64,000 bases of DNA from Methanobacterium sp. (GCA_018263005.1 JADFDH010000001.1:372001-436000), one strand, 5' to 3'. Shown: positions 43,621 through 52,815, counted from the stretch's first letter. Notes: a model not told the origin generated them from the letters alone. Made by a program: numbers and translations.

Positions 43621-45786
43621 TCACTGCTTCCATAAATCTAATCTTACCGGAACTGCATTAGGCATATCTCCGGCGTAAATAGCTTCCGTTTGAATAACAT
43701 TTGGGTCTACGATGAATCCGGCCTGTTGCAGTATGCGAATTAAATCTTCTTTAGCCTGGGCTTTAGCAGCTTCTGCTGTGTTATTATATGATATGGTCCA
43801 GGTGTTCTGTAAGAATTTTGGATAAATTATGGCCACTCTGGTTCCAGAGAATATGGAGGGGTTACCGTAGGTTCCAGGATTTGAAGCACCGTCACCGGAC
43901 TGCCAGCTTGGGGGTGCGGTTACTATCACCCTTACCCTGAATCCAGAACCCTGATTTAGGGTGTAGTTGGCAGCGGTTCCCTTAGTAAATCTATGAGGTC
44001 CTGCAGCATCTAAAGCACCCAAGTCCAGCATGAATGGTACTGTATCGCTGTCATATACGTTAGTCCAAGTAGCTGTTGCATTACTAACTTGTACAGTTAT
44101 ATGTCGGGCGGTGGTCATGGTGCCCATGAACAAATAGGCCTTCTGAGCTTCAGGACCTATAGTGAAACTTCGTCCAGATGTTGATGGGAAAGTGTATGTT
44201 TGCTGACTGCTTGCTTGATAACTAGGAAAAGCAAAAGTCTCCCATCTGATTGGTAAAAATGAATAACTGGCATACACCCTAGAGTCTACCAGGCCCACCA
44301 AATCGTAATCATTACTGGGTACGTTATCCCATACGGTGATTCTAACCCTATTCTGTCCGGTACGGAGTTTATCACCTATGTAAATAGTTCCTGGCGTATT
44401 TCCATATCCATCTCCATATGAGAAATCAGTAATAGAAGATGATGGTGTTTCTCGAAAATCAAATGAACAGAACACTGCACGCCACTGGCTACCATCCCAG
44501 ACTTCTACTAAGCAATTGTCCACAGCCCCATATGCATTAACATTCACGTATCCATCAAATATTCGTGCACCTGTTGGGATGTTAAATTCTTTTATTACAC
44601 TAACAGCTGATCCATCACTAGAACCACCATTAACATCTTGAAAGACAAAAGGTATTCCATCATCATAATTATCCAGAGCATTCCTGTTGTTGGAATAGGT
44701 ATTCCAGGATAATACCCTTTGAGTGGTTAGATTGGTAACTGTACCTGTGTTTAAATCATATAATTTTCCATAATTACCCCCTGCATTAGAAGGTTTTGCT
44801 AACCCTGCTGCATCAGGAAATTCAGTATCTGTCCCATTTAAAGTTAAAATTCCTGTTGGTACAATTATAGATGTGGTGTAATTGGCTATGATCGAAAACC
44901 AGGGCATAGTATAATCATAATTTGAACGTAATAGGTTCTGATAGTTGAAATAAACATAAAAATTGTTATCTCCTGAATTTAAATCTGCGGGATTGATTAT
45001 TCCTTTATAATTATAAACTAATCCATATTGGATGTTCCCGTACTGATCGACTCGGGGATATAACATGGTGAATGGGGTGTTGTTACCATAATTTACTCCA
45101 TTTATATTTACTTGTACTCCATATGATAGGGCATTGTAATTGGTAGCGGATTCGTTGTTTGAACCTTGCAGGAACATGGCTCCGGTAATCACGGCATCAT
45201 TTGGGAGGGAGAATCGTATATTTACAGGGGTACCTGGTCGAGTTGATCCGGTTACACCCCAATATTGTCTTTCATATAAACCATAAGATCCCCAGGGATT
45301 AAAATTGGTTAGATAGTTATGGAAATTCCATACGGTGGATGTTACATTTATCTGCTCCTGTTCAAATTGCACTTGTTCCTGTTTATACCAGGCTCGGCCG
45401 AGCCATCCTTCATTGGGTCCTGATATAACCCTCACCGCGGTGGCTGTATCTGTGGCTATCAGCACTCTAGAGCTATTGGAAACGGAATGGCCCATCATGG
45501 TTAAGTTATAAGCAGTATCAGATGGTATTAGTAAACTCAACCGATCATTTAATAGTTCATTTGCACCGGTCACGTTTCCTTGATTATATTTGGTGGCTGC
45601 GGTGTATAAGGTCCCGTCCTGTTCCATGGTTTCCAGTGCATCGGAAGCCAGGGCCTGGAGATGTTCGTGTTCCTGGCCCATGAAGTAGGGGGCCATTATA
45701 TATGCTGCAATGGAGGCGGTGGCTATCATTATCACTATCAGTGCTAATGATGCGTCGGCAGTAAATATAAATCCTCGATCATCCAT
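43621..45786 (-). CDS. Giant pilin-like/adhesin-like surface protein, 721 residues
   Basis: MDDRGFIFT is followed by one helix (DASLALIVIMIATASIAAYI) and then some 680 residues of Asn/Thr/Tyr-rich, beta-looking outer sequence. There are repeated-looking segments: NDAVITGAMFLQGSNNESAT resembles PTGARIFDGYVNVNAYG, and each precedes a 'V-x-V-N/D' strand pair. DNCLVEVWDGSQWRAVF and KLRTGQNRVRITVWDNV suggest jelly-roll or carbohydrate-binding-like modules. GGAGCGATTAAA supports the start. At its end it overlaps the ribosome site of the next pilin-like gene. A tip adhesin is inferred. Confidence 0.78.
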   Translation of the reverse strand: MDDRGFIFTADASLALIVIMIATASIAAYIMAPYFMGQEHEHLQALASDALETMEQDGTLYTAATKYNQGNVTGANELLNDRLSLLIPSDTAYNLTMMGHSVSNSSRVLIATDTATAVRVISGPNEGWLGRAWYKQEQVQFEQEQINVTSTVWNFHNYLTNFNPWGSYGLYERQYWGVTGSTRPGTPVNIRFSLPNDAVITGAMFLQGSNNESATNYNALSYGVQVNINGVNYGNNTPFTMLYPRVDQYGNIQYGLVYNYKGIINPADLNSGDNNFYVYFNYQNLLRSNYDYTMPWFSIIANYTTSIIVPTGILTLNGTDTEFPDAAGLAKPSNAGGNYGKLYDLNTGTVTNLTTQRVLSWNTYSNNRNALDNYDDGIPFVFQDVNGGSSDGSAVSVIKEFNIPTGARIFDGYVNVNAYGAVDNCLVEVWDGSQWRAVFCSFDFRETPSSSITDFSYGDGYGNTPGTIYIGDKLRTGQNRVRITVWDNVPSNDYDLVGLVDSRVYASYSFLPIRWETFAFPSYQASSQQTYTFPSTSGRSFTIGPEAQKAYLFMGTMTTARHITVQVSNATATWTNVYDSDTVPFMLDLGALDAAGPHRFTKGTAANYTLNQGSGFRVRVIVTAPPSWQSGDGASNPGTYGNPSIFSGTRVAIIYPKFLQNTWTISYNNTAEAAKAQAKEDLIRILQQAGFIVDPNVIQTEAIYAGDMPNAVPVRLDLWKQ

Positions 45787-45823
45787 TTTAATCGCTCCAT
45801 TTATTTATAATCTTTTCCACTTA

Positions 45824-46711
45824 CTAAATGGTCCATATATAGAATATAAACCTGCACTGTCTCGGCTGTATGTTTTCCAGGTTTATCTCACTTTCAGGAG
45901 TTCCTTTGGGAGCTGCTATTATATACACGTCCATTGAAGCACCGGGATTACTTACAGTTCTCACGTCAACTGTATTATCCTGAAAATAGGATGCATTTTT
46001 CATAAATGTATCGTTTACCTGCCTTTTTAACTCGGTTATGTGCTGGTTGATATCCTGGGGCCTCACTACCCTATTATTATTTACAGTTACAGTGGCTGAG
46101 TCGTATCCTCTATTTATAACCAGCACCCAATAATCATTGGATGCTATAGATTCATCATTAGTGGGGAAAGTGGTTGAATAGGTTCTGGGCTGACCTGCAT
46201 CCCTGATCAGTCCTTCTAGTGAGGTTATTAAATCGATATTGGAGGCGATGACCAATCTTTCAATACGGGCCACGTTGGGTGTACTGGAATTATATGGAGT
46301 TCCCACTGTTTTAACGTTTCTGTTAGTATCAACCGTGGTGATATTAAGATAAAAAGCATATCCGGGACCGGTTAGATTTTGGATATACGCTGGTTGTAAA
46401 GCAGACAGTTTAGCAGCCGATAGATAGTTCTGAACTGGCATCTGCTTTTTATTATCATATTTAGCCAGACCTACAACGCTGAGGTCACCGGTCTGCTCCC
46501 AGTTATAAGGGCTACCTGAAGTTTTTATAAGGGTGTTAACTGCGTCGGTTCCCACCCTATCCAGTGAGCTCTGATAGACTGTACTTTGTAAGGTGTAGAA
46601 CATATTGTCCATATCGGTAACCATCATCCCCATGAGGATGGTGAGGGGTATAAGAGCTATCAGAAGGTCCAAAGAAAGATAAAATCCTCTTCGATCATCC
46701 ATAAATCCCAT
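45824..46711 (-). CDS. Pilin-like surface protein, 295 residues, first gene of the minus-strand group
   Basis: GFMDDRRGFY leader and one helix (SLDLLIALIPLTILMGMMVT), then an outer region: QSSLDRVGTDAVNTLIKTSG, YIQNLTGPGYAFYLNITTVD, NPGASMDVYIIAAPKGTPES. DMDNMFYTLQSTVYQ after the helix suggests a continuing amphipathic helix as in pilins. AGGAGATTAAAC precedes the ATG. 37 bases ahead of the 721-residue gene. Divergent from the pilin-like gene at 46978 across a 266-base AT-rich gap that must hold both promoters. Confidence 0.77.
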   Translation of the reverse strand: MGFMDDRRGFYLSLDLLIALIPLTILMGMMVTDMDNMFYTLQSTVYQSSLDRVGTDAVNTLIKTSGSPYNWEQTGDLSVVGLAKYDNKKQMPVQNYLSAAKLSALQPAYIQNLTGPGYAFYLNITTVDTNRNVKTVGTPYNSSTPNVARIERLVIASNIDLITSLEGLIRDAGQPRTYSTTFPTNDESIASNDYWVLVINRGYDSATVTVNNNRVVRPQDINQHITELKRQVNDTFMKNASYFQDNTVDVRTVSNPGASMDVYIIAAPKGTPESEINLENIQPRQCRFIFYIWTI

Positions 46712-46977
46712 GTTTAATCTCCTGGATGATTTTTAAATATTCTATTTTTACATTTTTTAACATGATTTTTGGCCAAGACAAATCATTCTGGAATATAAAT
46801 ACTAATAATATACTTTATATGGATTTATATTAATATATATCTTTTTAAGAGAACGCTGAGTATTATTAATTAAATATAATGTATTATCTAAGAATCTGAG
46901 TTAAAAAAATGAATGATAAACTAAATTTTTAATCAATAAGATTATAGAGTAGTAATATAATATAAACTAATGATAAA
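46712..46977. other. Divergent promoter region of two pilin-like transcription units
   Basis: 266 bases of AT-rich sequence without a gene. Near the left side, ATATTTAAAAA on the minus strand lies about 25 bases ahead of the leftward gene. Near the right side, AATATAATATAAAC lies about 12 to 25 bases ahead of the rightward start. Several other TATA-like stretches make the exact promoters uncertain. Confidence 0.45.
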
Positions 46978-47370
46978 ATGGATCAAAGAGGACAAATTTC
47001 AGTTGAATTCGTTTTAATGGCAGCTATAATAATGTTAGTAGTAGTTGCGTTTGGTTTAAGCATAGCTAATGAGAATGAACTTAACTCAGTAGCCACCGCT
47101 GTTAAAACAGGCGCTGAAAACGCCACCACTTACCTATCAATAAGTAATGCAACCATGCAGCCAGTTAGAGTTACCAGTGTCAATATGAGTGGAACAAACA
47201 ATGTAAATATTCAGGTTAGCTTTTCAGGCAATATAACTGCAATACAGCAAAATATATTAACCAGCATCAATACTTCACTTACCAGTCAAGGTTTCACAAC
47301 CCGCTATACTGGTGGAACACAGTTAACATTTCAAACCAGCCGCCATAACTACACAATAAGCTTAGTTTAA
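46978..47370 (+). CDS. Pilin-like protein with class III signal peptide
   Basis: 130 residues. Leader MDQRGQ then ISVEFVLMAAIIMLVVVAFG, the QxSxExxxx class III signature with a long helix. The outer domain is Thr/Asn/Ser-rich (NVNIQVSFSGNITAIQQNIL; TSQGFTTRYTGGTQLTFQTS) with several N-x-S/T sites that could be glycosylated. It stands alone on the plus strand, divergent from the other pilin-like operon. Its compact size suits a major pilin subunit. Confidence 0.86.
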   Translation: MDQRGQISVEFVLMAAIIMLVVVAFGLSIANENELNSVATAVKTGAENATTYLSISNATMQPVRVTSVNMSGTNNVNIQVSFSGNITAIQQNILTSINTSLTSQGFTTRYTGGTQLTFQTSRHNYTISLV

Positions 47371-47536
47371 CTATAAAATAGAATATGGGTAATATCAAAG
47401 AAATTTTAGGCTTATACTCAAGGAAATAACAAGTTTATAACCAAATGAAATAATTAAGTAAAACTATTTTAAAAAATTTGGATAAATTAAAATACTTATT
47501 TTTAGCAATGTTATAAAGAAATGGGGAGTTATAATC

Positions 47537-48565
47537 ATGAAAGATTTATTAGAGAAGCTGTCCAATGCACCTGGAATATCAGGATTTGAAGATGAAGTCC
47601 GTAATTTAATGATAGAAGAATTAGAGGAATACGTAGATGAGATGAAGGTTGATCATCTGGGAAACCTTATAGTCAAATCCGAAGGCAAACCCGGAAGCAA
47701 GAAGATCATGTTAGCAGCTCATATGGATGAAATAGGACTTATGGTCAGATATATTGATAAGAAAGGTTTCATCAAGTTCTCCAAAATAGGAGGCATAAAT
47801 GATCAGATGCTACTCAATCAGACGGTATACATACAGTCAGATAAGGGTAATATAACCGGCGTAATAGGATCCAAACCACCACATAAAATGAAGGATGCAG
47901 AGAGAAAGCAAATACTCAAATATGATAATATGTTCATCGATATCGGAGCAACCAGCAGGGAAGAGGTTGAAGAACTGATTAATATCGGAGATCCAATAAT
48001 TATAAAAGAAGAATTTGAAGAACTGAGAAATGGTCTGGTAAAGGGTAAAGCTCTGGATAATAGAGTGGGCTGTGCAGTGTTGATTGAAGTATTGAAGCGC
48101 GTGGAAAGTAATGCCACTGTTTATGGTGTAGGCACGGTCCAGGAAGAAGTAGGTCTTAAAGGAGCTAAAACATCAGCTTTTACAATAAATCCGGACATGG
48201 CACTGGCACTGGATGTAACCATATCAGGAGACCATCCCGGAATCAAAGAAGAGGAAGCACCATCCCGGGCAGGTAAAGGTCCTGCCATTATACTAACCGA
48301 TGCCAGTGGAAGAGGGTTAATAACCCCACCGCAGGTAAAAGAACTCCTCTTGTCAACGGCGGAGGAAGAAGAAATCCCTTATCAGGTGGAGGTTAGTGAT
48401 GGCGGTACAACTGATGCCACTGCTATTCATCTCACCCGTCAGGGAATACCAACCGGGGTTATATCACCACCTACTCGGTATATTCACACACCGGTAAGTG
48501 TGGTATGTCTTGATGATGTTGAAAATGCGGTTAAATTAATACTAGCCGTTTTAAAGAAATTTTAA
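47537..48565 (+). CDS. M42 family aminopeptidase (tetrahedral TET-like)
   Basis: 342 residues. Family M42 marks: LSNAPGISGFEDEVRNLM at the start, MLAAHMDEIGLMVRYIDKKG with the first metal His and the adjacent Asp, KALDNRVGCAVLIEVL with the bridging Asp, GVGTVQEEVGLKGAKTSAF with the catalytic Glu pair, LALDVTISGDHPG with a metal Asp, and RYIHTPVSVV with the last His. A cytoplasmic zinc/cobalt exopeptidase that acts on peptides left by the proteasome. GGGGAGTTATAATC precedes the ATG. Confidence 0.94.
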   Translation: MKDLLEKLSNAPGISGFEDEVRNLMIEELEEYVDEMKVDHLGNLIVKSEGKPGSKKIMLAAHMDEIGLMVRYIDKKGFIKFSKIGGINDQMLLNQTVYIQSDKGNITGVIGSKPPHKMKDAERKQILKYDNMFIDIGATSREEVEELINIGDPIIIKEEFEELRNGLVKGKALDNRVGCAVLIEVLKRVESNATVYGVGTVQEEVGLKGAKTSAFTINPDMALALDVTISGDHPGIKEEEAPSRAGKGPAIILTDASGRGLITPPQVKELLLSTAEEEEIPYQVEVSDGGTTDATAIHLTRQGIPTGVISPPTRYIHTPVSVVCLDDVENAVKLILAVLKKF

Positions 48566-48698
48566 AATAAGAATAGAATTTTTATTTATTCATTTTTATT
48601 TTACAGAAGTTTAAAAAAAATAATTTTCATTATAATTTTATTATTATGCTAATTTTTATTATTATGCTGATTTTAAATTAGCTTAAATAATTAATATT
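48566..48698. terminator. AT-rich convergent gap with an 18-base tandem repeat
   Basis: Between the ends of the aminopeptidase and KaiC-like genes. T-rich runs at 48580-48602 fit a rightward terminator. TTTTATTATTATGCT occurs at 48636-48650 and again at 48654-48668 (period 18). Nothing gene-like was seen. Confidence 0.5.
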
Positions 48699-49403
48699 TT
48701 ATTTGAAATTACCGGATAATATCTCTATACCGTTGGTATTAATTTCATAGGTTAAAAACTGGGTGGGTGTTTTGGTACTTCTCATTTTAACAATGTCCAT
48801 CACACGTTCTCTACGTCCGGTATAGGGGTTATCTCGTTTCATTAGTTTTATAGCCCCGTAAACAGAGTATAATGCGATTTCATTAAATTCATCTGAAGTA
48901 GCACTGTCCAGGATAATTAAAGCAGTAATATTACGCTCTTTAAGCAGGTAAACCAGAAGATCCAGACGGGAACGGAACTCATAGGGGGTGAGTTTAGCTG
49001 TGTAACTGCCTATGTTATCGATTATTATGGCCTGAGTATCATCAGGAATGGTTTCCAGTAATTTGGCAAAGTTACCCTTCATGGATTCAATTTCAATTTT
49101 AACTTCTGCCTCAGTTACTTCTGCCCTGATCTTGGCCAGTTCGATGAACTTTAAAATCCCATTATCGGTACAACCAGGAATATCCCAGTCAAATGCACTG
49201 CTTTGAACATATAAATCATTAGCGTCTTCTTCTGTGGTTATATAAACAGTTTTAAGATCCTGAAGACAGCAATTATATGCGAATTGAAGTCCAAATATGG
49301 TCTTTCCAGAGCCAGCATCGCCAGTTATAAGAAGTGATCTTCCTTCGGGAAATCCGTTGGTAAAATTATCGATGCCGCTTATTCCTGTTTTTATCCTTTT
49401 CAA
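48699..49403 (-). CDS. KaiC/RadA-like single-domain ATPase
   Basis: 234 residues. KRIKTGISGIDNFTNGFPEG then SLLITGDAGSGKTIFGLQFA carries the Walker A of KaiC-type RecA folds, VYITTEEDANDLYVQSSAFD follows, and TQAIIIDNIGSYTAK is the Walker B. One RecA domain only, so it is not a clock KaiC but belongs to the broad archaeal KaiC-like group often tied to signalling. 79 bases downstream of a response regulator/PAS gene on the same strand, suggesting a functional pair. Confidence 0.9.
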   Translation of the reverse strand: MKRIKTGISGIDNFTNGFPEGRSLLITGDAGSGKTIFGLQFAYNCCLQDLKTVYITTEEDANDLYVQSSAFDWDIPGCTDNGILKFIELAKIRAEVTEAEVKIEIESMKGNFAKLLETIPDDTQAIIIDNIGSYTAKLTPYEFRSRLDLLVYLLKERNITALIILDSATSDEFNEIALYSVYGAIKLMKRDNPYTGRRERVMDIVKMRSTKTPTQFLTYEINTNGIEILSGNFK

Positions 49404-49481
49404 GATTACAACTCCTGTAGGTAAAATGATAAAATTATGATGGTTATTAATTAATATTAACTAACTGAATATAATTTAAAC

Positions 49482-50747
49482 TTATTCATTATTTATTAAC
49501 ATAAATTGGAAGTTACAAAAATCATCTTTATCTTCCAGGCAATGTGTTTGTTCTACATTTCCTTTCAGGTTAGTCCAAGTAAAACTGCGTATAACAATCG
49601 CCCGGCATATCATACAGAACATGGGGCTGGTCTCTGTATCATCTGCCCAGGGACAGTTATGAAATTTATAATTTCTCATACCCTCATGGGAAACTTCTTC
49701 GGTATCAATTCCCAGATTTTTAAAAAATTCACTTAACCAGGAGATATAGCAGCCGAATATATCAGAATATTCATGGGAACCCCTTCGGTTCAAGCAAATT
49801 TCCAGTTCATTTAAAAACTGACCCTGCATATTTTTTTCAAAACGATCAGAGAAGCTCCTGGCAATATTGTTCCGCACCTGTGGGGGTATACTTGATGCAA
49901 AAACAGGAAGAGCACTTAAAACGAAATTGGAAAGTTCACCTCTTGCTTTATCTTTCAATAGATCTTCCTTCTCTTTTTCAGCCCGCTTACGTTCAGTTAT
50001 ATCCCGAAATACAAGAGCCACTCCGATAACACTGCCGTTTTCATCCCTAATAGGAGCGCTACTGTCATCTATAGGTAACCTGGTGCCTTCTTTAGTGACC
50101 AGCAGAGCGGGGTCGGTCATTTCTATAACAGCATCTTTTTTCAGGACTTTAGTAACCGGATCTTCCAGGGGAATTCCTGTTTCTTCATTTATGATTCGAA
50201 AAACGTCTAAAAGTGTTTTACCAATAGCTTCATCCGGATTCCAACCTGTAACCTTCCGGGCCACTGGATTCATGAATATAATATTTCCCTCTTTATCGGT
50301 GGCTATAACCGCGTCACCAATACTTTCCAGGGTGGTTGAAAGCCATTTTTCACTTTCTTTCAGTTTTCTTTCCATTTCATGTTTGTAAATTGCAATTTCC
50401 ACTGAACTGTGCAGTTCCCTATCCTCGAAGGGCTTAATTATATAACCAAATGGTTCGGTTATTTTAGCCCTTTTAAGAGTTTCTTCATCAGAATAAGCAG
50501 TTAGATATAACACGGGAATGTCAAATTCATCATGAATACGTTGTGCAGCTTCTATACCGTCTATTTTCCCCTTAAGCACGATGTCCATAAGGATTAAATC
50601 TGGTGGGTTAAACTTTACCAGTTCTAAGGCCTCTTCACCAGAGGGAGTTACATCGGTAACCATGTAACCTAAGCTCTCTGCTCGGTGTTTTATATCCATG
50701 GCCACAATACTTTCATCTTCTACAACTAGAATCTTTATTTTAGACAT
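49482..50747 (-). CDS. Response regulator-PAS protein with methanogen output domain
   Basis: About 421 residues. Receiver domain (KIKILVVEDESIVAMDIKHR; phospho-acceptor Asp in DLILMDIVLKGKIDG; YLTAYSDEET; GYIIKPF) at 1-120, a short helix linker, a PAS domain (STTLESIGDAVIATDKEGNI; GWNPDEAIGKTLLDVFR; GVALVFRDITERKRAE) at about 130-255, then a C-terminal cysteine-containing domain (NCPWADDTETSPMFCMICRA; HCLEDKDDFCNFQF) that I take as methanogen output domain 1. No histidine kinase domain. The ATG at 50747 is preferred to the TTG at 50756. Confidence 0.9.
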   Translation of the reverse strand: MSKIKILVVEDESIVAMDIKHRAESLGYMVTDVTPSGEEALELVKFNPPDLILMDIVLKGKIDGIEAAQRIHDEFDIPVLYLTAYSDEETLKRAKITEPFGYIIKPFEDRELHSSVEIAIYKHEMERKLKESEKWLSTTLESIGDAVIATDKEGNIIFMNPVARKVTGWNPDEAIGKTLLDVFRIINEETGIPLEDPVTKVLKKDAVIEMTDPALLVTKEGTRLPIDDSSAPIRDENGSVIGVALVFRDITERKRAEKEKEDLLKDKARGELSNFVLSALPVFASSIPPQVRNNIARSFSDRFEKNMQGQFLNELEICLNRRGSHEYSDIFGCYISWLSEFFKNLGIDTEEVSHEGMRNYKFHNCPWADDTETSPMFCMICRAIVIRSFTWTNLKGNVEQTHCLEDKDDFCNFQFMLINNE

Positions 50748-50856
50748 TTTTATCAAAAATTATTAAGAATATTTTTTATTGATATTATTATTTTGTTATA
50801 ATTAATTAATTTTATATTCCAACTCTTATATTAATTCTTATGTTAAATAGGAAGGT

Positions 50857-52815
50857 TTATTTTATTTCATCATTAAGTTCTTCCTGAATTATCTGGGCCA
50901 GTTTCTGGTTAATCCCATTAACCTCTGCAATCTGCCGAGCACTGGCTTTTCTAATATTCTCTATACTACCGAAATGTCTTAAAAGTTTTATTTTCCTTTT
51001 GGGGCCTACTCCAGGGATATGGTCCAGAACACTGACTTCGATATCCTTAGATCTTAGTTTTTTATGATAGCTTACAGCAAAGCGATGAGCTTCATCTCTT
51101 ATTCTCATCAGTAAATGCAATGCTTTAGAATTAGAAGGTAAAATAATAGGAGTTGGTATATTTGGCACGAATATATGCTCAAATTCTTTAGCCAGACCAA
51201 TAACAGGAATATTAGTTATATCAAGTGTTTTAAGGACTTCTAATGCTGTGTTAAGCTGTCCCTTACCTCCATCGATAACTATCAGATCGGGACGAGTTTC
51301 ATCTGTTTTTGATTTAATTCCACTATCAGGGGGAAGATTATCAATTGATTTGTTATCAGTTGGTAAATCAGGTATTACTTTTATATCAGTTGGAAGTTTA
51401 TCAATTGATTTGTTATCATGGGGATGATTAGGAATAACTTTTTTATCAGGAAGAATATTAGAATTCAATATGTTATCCTGTTTGAAAGTGGATATTAATT
51501 TCCTGTATCTCCGGGTTAACACTTCACGCATCATAGCATAATCATCAGGACCTGGTGTTTTTAGTTTATATCTGCGATATTTACTTTTTTTTGCAACACC
51601 ATCCTCAAAGACCACCATGGATCCTACAGCCAGTTTACCGCTTATGTTTGAGATATCAAAGGCTTCTATGTGTCTGGGAATTTTGGGGATGCCCAGATAA
51701 TTTTTCACTTCCATGAGTGCTACTTTAACCTGTTCCTGTTGGTTACGCATTATATTCGCATTTTTAGCCACCATTTTTAACAGCCTGTATTCCAGACCAT
51801 CTTCAGGAACCTTAATAGACACTTCAATTCCTGATTTTTCTCTAAGCCACTCGGTTATTAGATATTCATCTTCCACATGGTGCTGTAGGATCAGCTCCGA
51901 GGGAACCTGACGGGGACCTGAATAATACTGTTTGAGGAATGCTGATAGAATATTGGGCGGTGCATTTTCTACACCACCTTTCAAACCGCTCATTAGGTAA
52001 TCTTCTTTACCGATGATCTTACCATTGCGAACGGAAAAAATAGCCACTGCTGCAAACTCATCCTCAATGGAACAGGCGATAACATCCTGTTCCAAGCTAC
52101 GATTGAATTCCATCTTCTGTCTTTCCACCATATCCTTTATAGAGTTTATCTGATCTCTTAAAATAGCTGCCTTTTCATATTCATGATTATGAGCGGCTTC
52201 CGTCATGATCTTTTTTTGCAGGTCCATTATTTCCGTATATTTTCCCTGAAAGAATAGATTTGCTTTCTCAATCAATTTTTGATAATCTTCTCTGCTGATT
52301 TGACCATCGCAGGGCGCTTCACATAAGTTCATCTGAAAGTTAAGGCAGGGTCCATCCATTTTCTTACAGTCTCTGATCTTAAACAATGATTTTAAAAATT
52401 TCAGCATACTTCTCAGGGCGGTAACATCTGTATAGGGCCCATAATAATATGATCCATCATCGGAGACCTTCCTAGTTATTAAAACACGGGGAAAATCTTC
52501 ATTAGTTATTCTGATATAAGGATATCTCTTATCATCCTTCAATCTTATATTATAACGGGGTAGATATTTTTTTATAAGATTAGACTCTAAAATAAGGGCT
52601 TCTTTTTCAGTATCAGTTACTATGTACTCTAAACTATGGAATTGCTTCATCATGATCTCCGTTTTTGGAGAATCCAATTCTTCCTTAAAATAGGATTTAA
52701 CTCGTTTTTTTAGGTTTTTAGCCTTTCCCACGTAAAGAATGCCATCTTTTATATCTTTCAGGATATAAACACCGGGTTTATCTGGTAAATTATCTGGATC
52801 ATTGTTTAGAGTCAA
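50857..52815 (-). CDS. uvrC: Excinuclease ABC subunit C
   Basis: 652 residues. GIY-YIG nuclease at the N-terminus (PDKPGVYILKDIKDGILYVG), a cysteine group (CKKMDGPCLNFQMNLCEAPC), a UVR motif (YEKAAILRDQINSIKDMVER), an RNase H-like nuclease domain (IEAFDISNISGKLAVGSMVV; DLIVIDGGKGQLNTALEVL) and C-terminal helix-hairpin-helix repeats (DHIPGVGPKRKIKLLRHFGS). It makes both incisions around a lesion marked by UvrB. A repetitive insert of about 50 residues interrupts the region before DLIVIDGG (residues about 450-505). Divergent from uvrBA. Confidence 0.96.
   Translation of the reverse strand: MTLNNDPDNLPDKPGVYILKDIKDGILYVGKAKNLKKRVKSYFKEELDSPKTEIMMKQFHSLEYIVTDTEKEALILESNLIKKYLPRYNIRLKDDKRYPYIRITNEDFPRVLITRKVSDDGSYYYGPYTDVTALRSMLKFLKSLFKIRDCKKMDGPCLNFQMNLCEAPCDGQISREDYQKLIEKANLFFQGKYTEIMDLQKKIMTEAAHNHEYEKAAILRDQINSIKDMVERQKMEFNRSLEQDVIACSIEDEFAAVAIFSVRNGKIIGKEDYLMSGLKGGVENAPPNILSAFLKQYYSGPRQVPSELILQHHVEDEYLITEWLREKSGIEVSIKVPEDGLEYRLLKMVAKNANIMRNQQEQVKVALMEVKNYLGIPKIPRHIEAFDISNISGKLAVGSMVVFEDGVAKKSKYRRYKLKTPGPDDYAMMREVLTRRYRKLISTFKQDNILNSNILPDKKVIPNHPHDNKSIDKLPTDIKVIPDLPTDNKSIDNLPPDSGIKSKTDETRPDLIVIDGGKGQLNTALEVLKTLDITNIPVIGLAKEFEHIFVPNIPTPIILPSNSKALHLLMRIRDEAHRFAVSYHKKLRSKDIEVSVLDHIPGVGPKRKIKLLRHFGSIENIRKASARQIAEVNGINQKLAQIIQEELNDEIK
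51300..51470 (-). repeat. 60-base tandem repeat inside uvrC
   Basis: TTATCAATTGATTTGTTATC occurs at 51338 and again at 51398, exactly 60 bases apart. In the protein this gives two 20-residue units that begin VIPNHPHDNKSID and VIPDLPTDNKSID, plus flanking partial units (DKKVIP before, LPPD after). The unit is in phase with the reading frame and rich in Asp, Lys, Pro and Ser, so it looks like an unstructured linker that grew by tandem duplication. Confidence 0.85.

Noticed and set aside
49867..50388. 173-residue open frame on the plus strand
   Set aside because: Antisense to the PAS region of the response regulator gene, which has clear domains; the frame is Ser/Phe/Arg-rich and without motifs.
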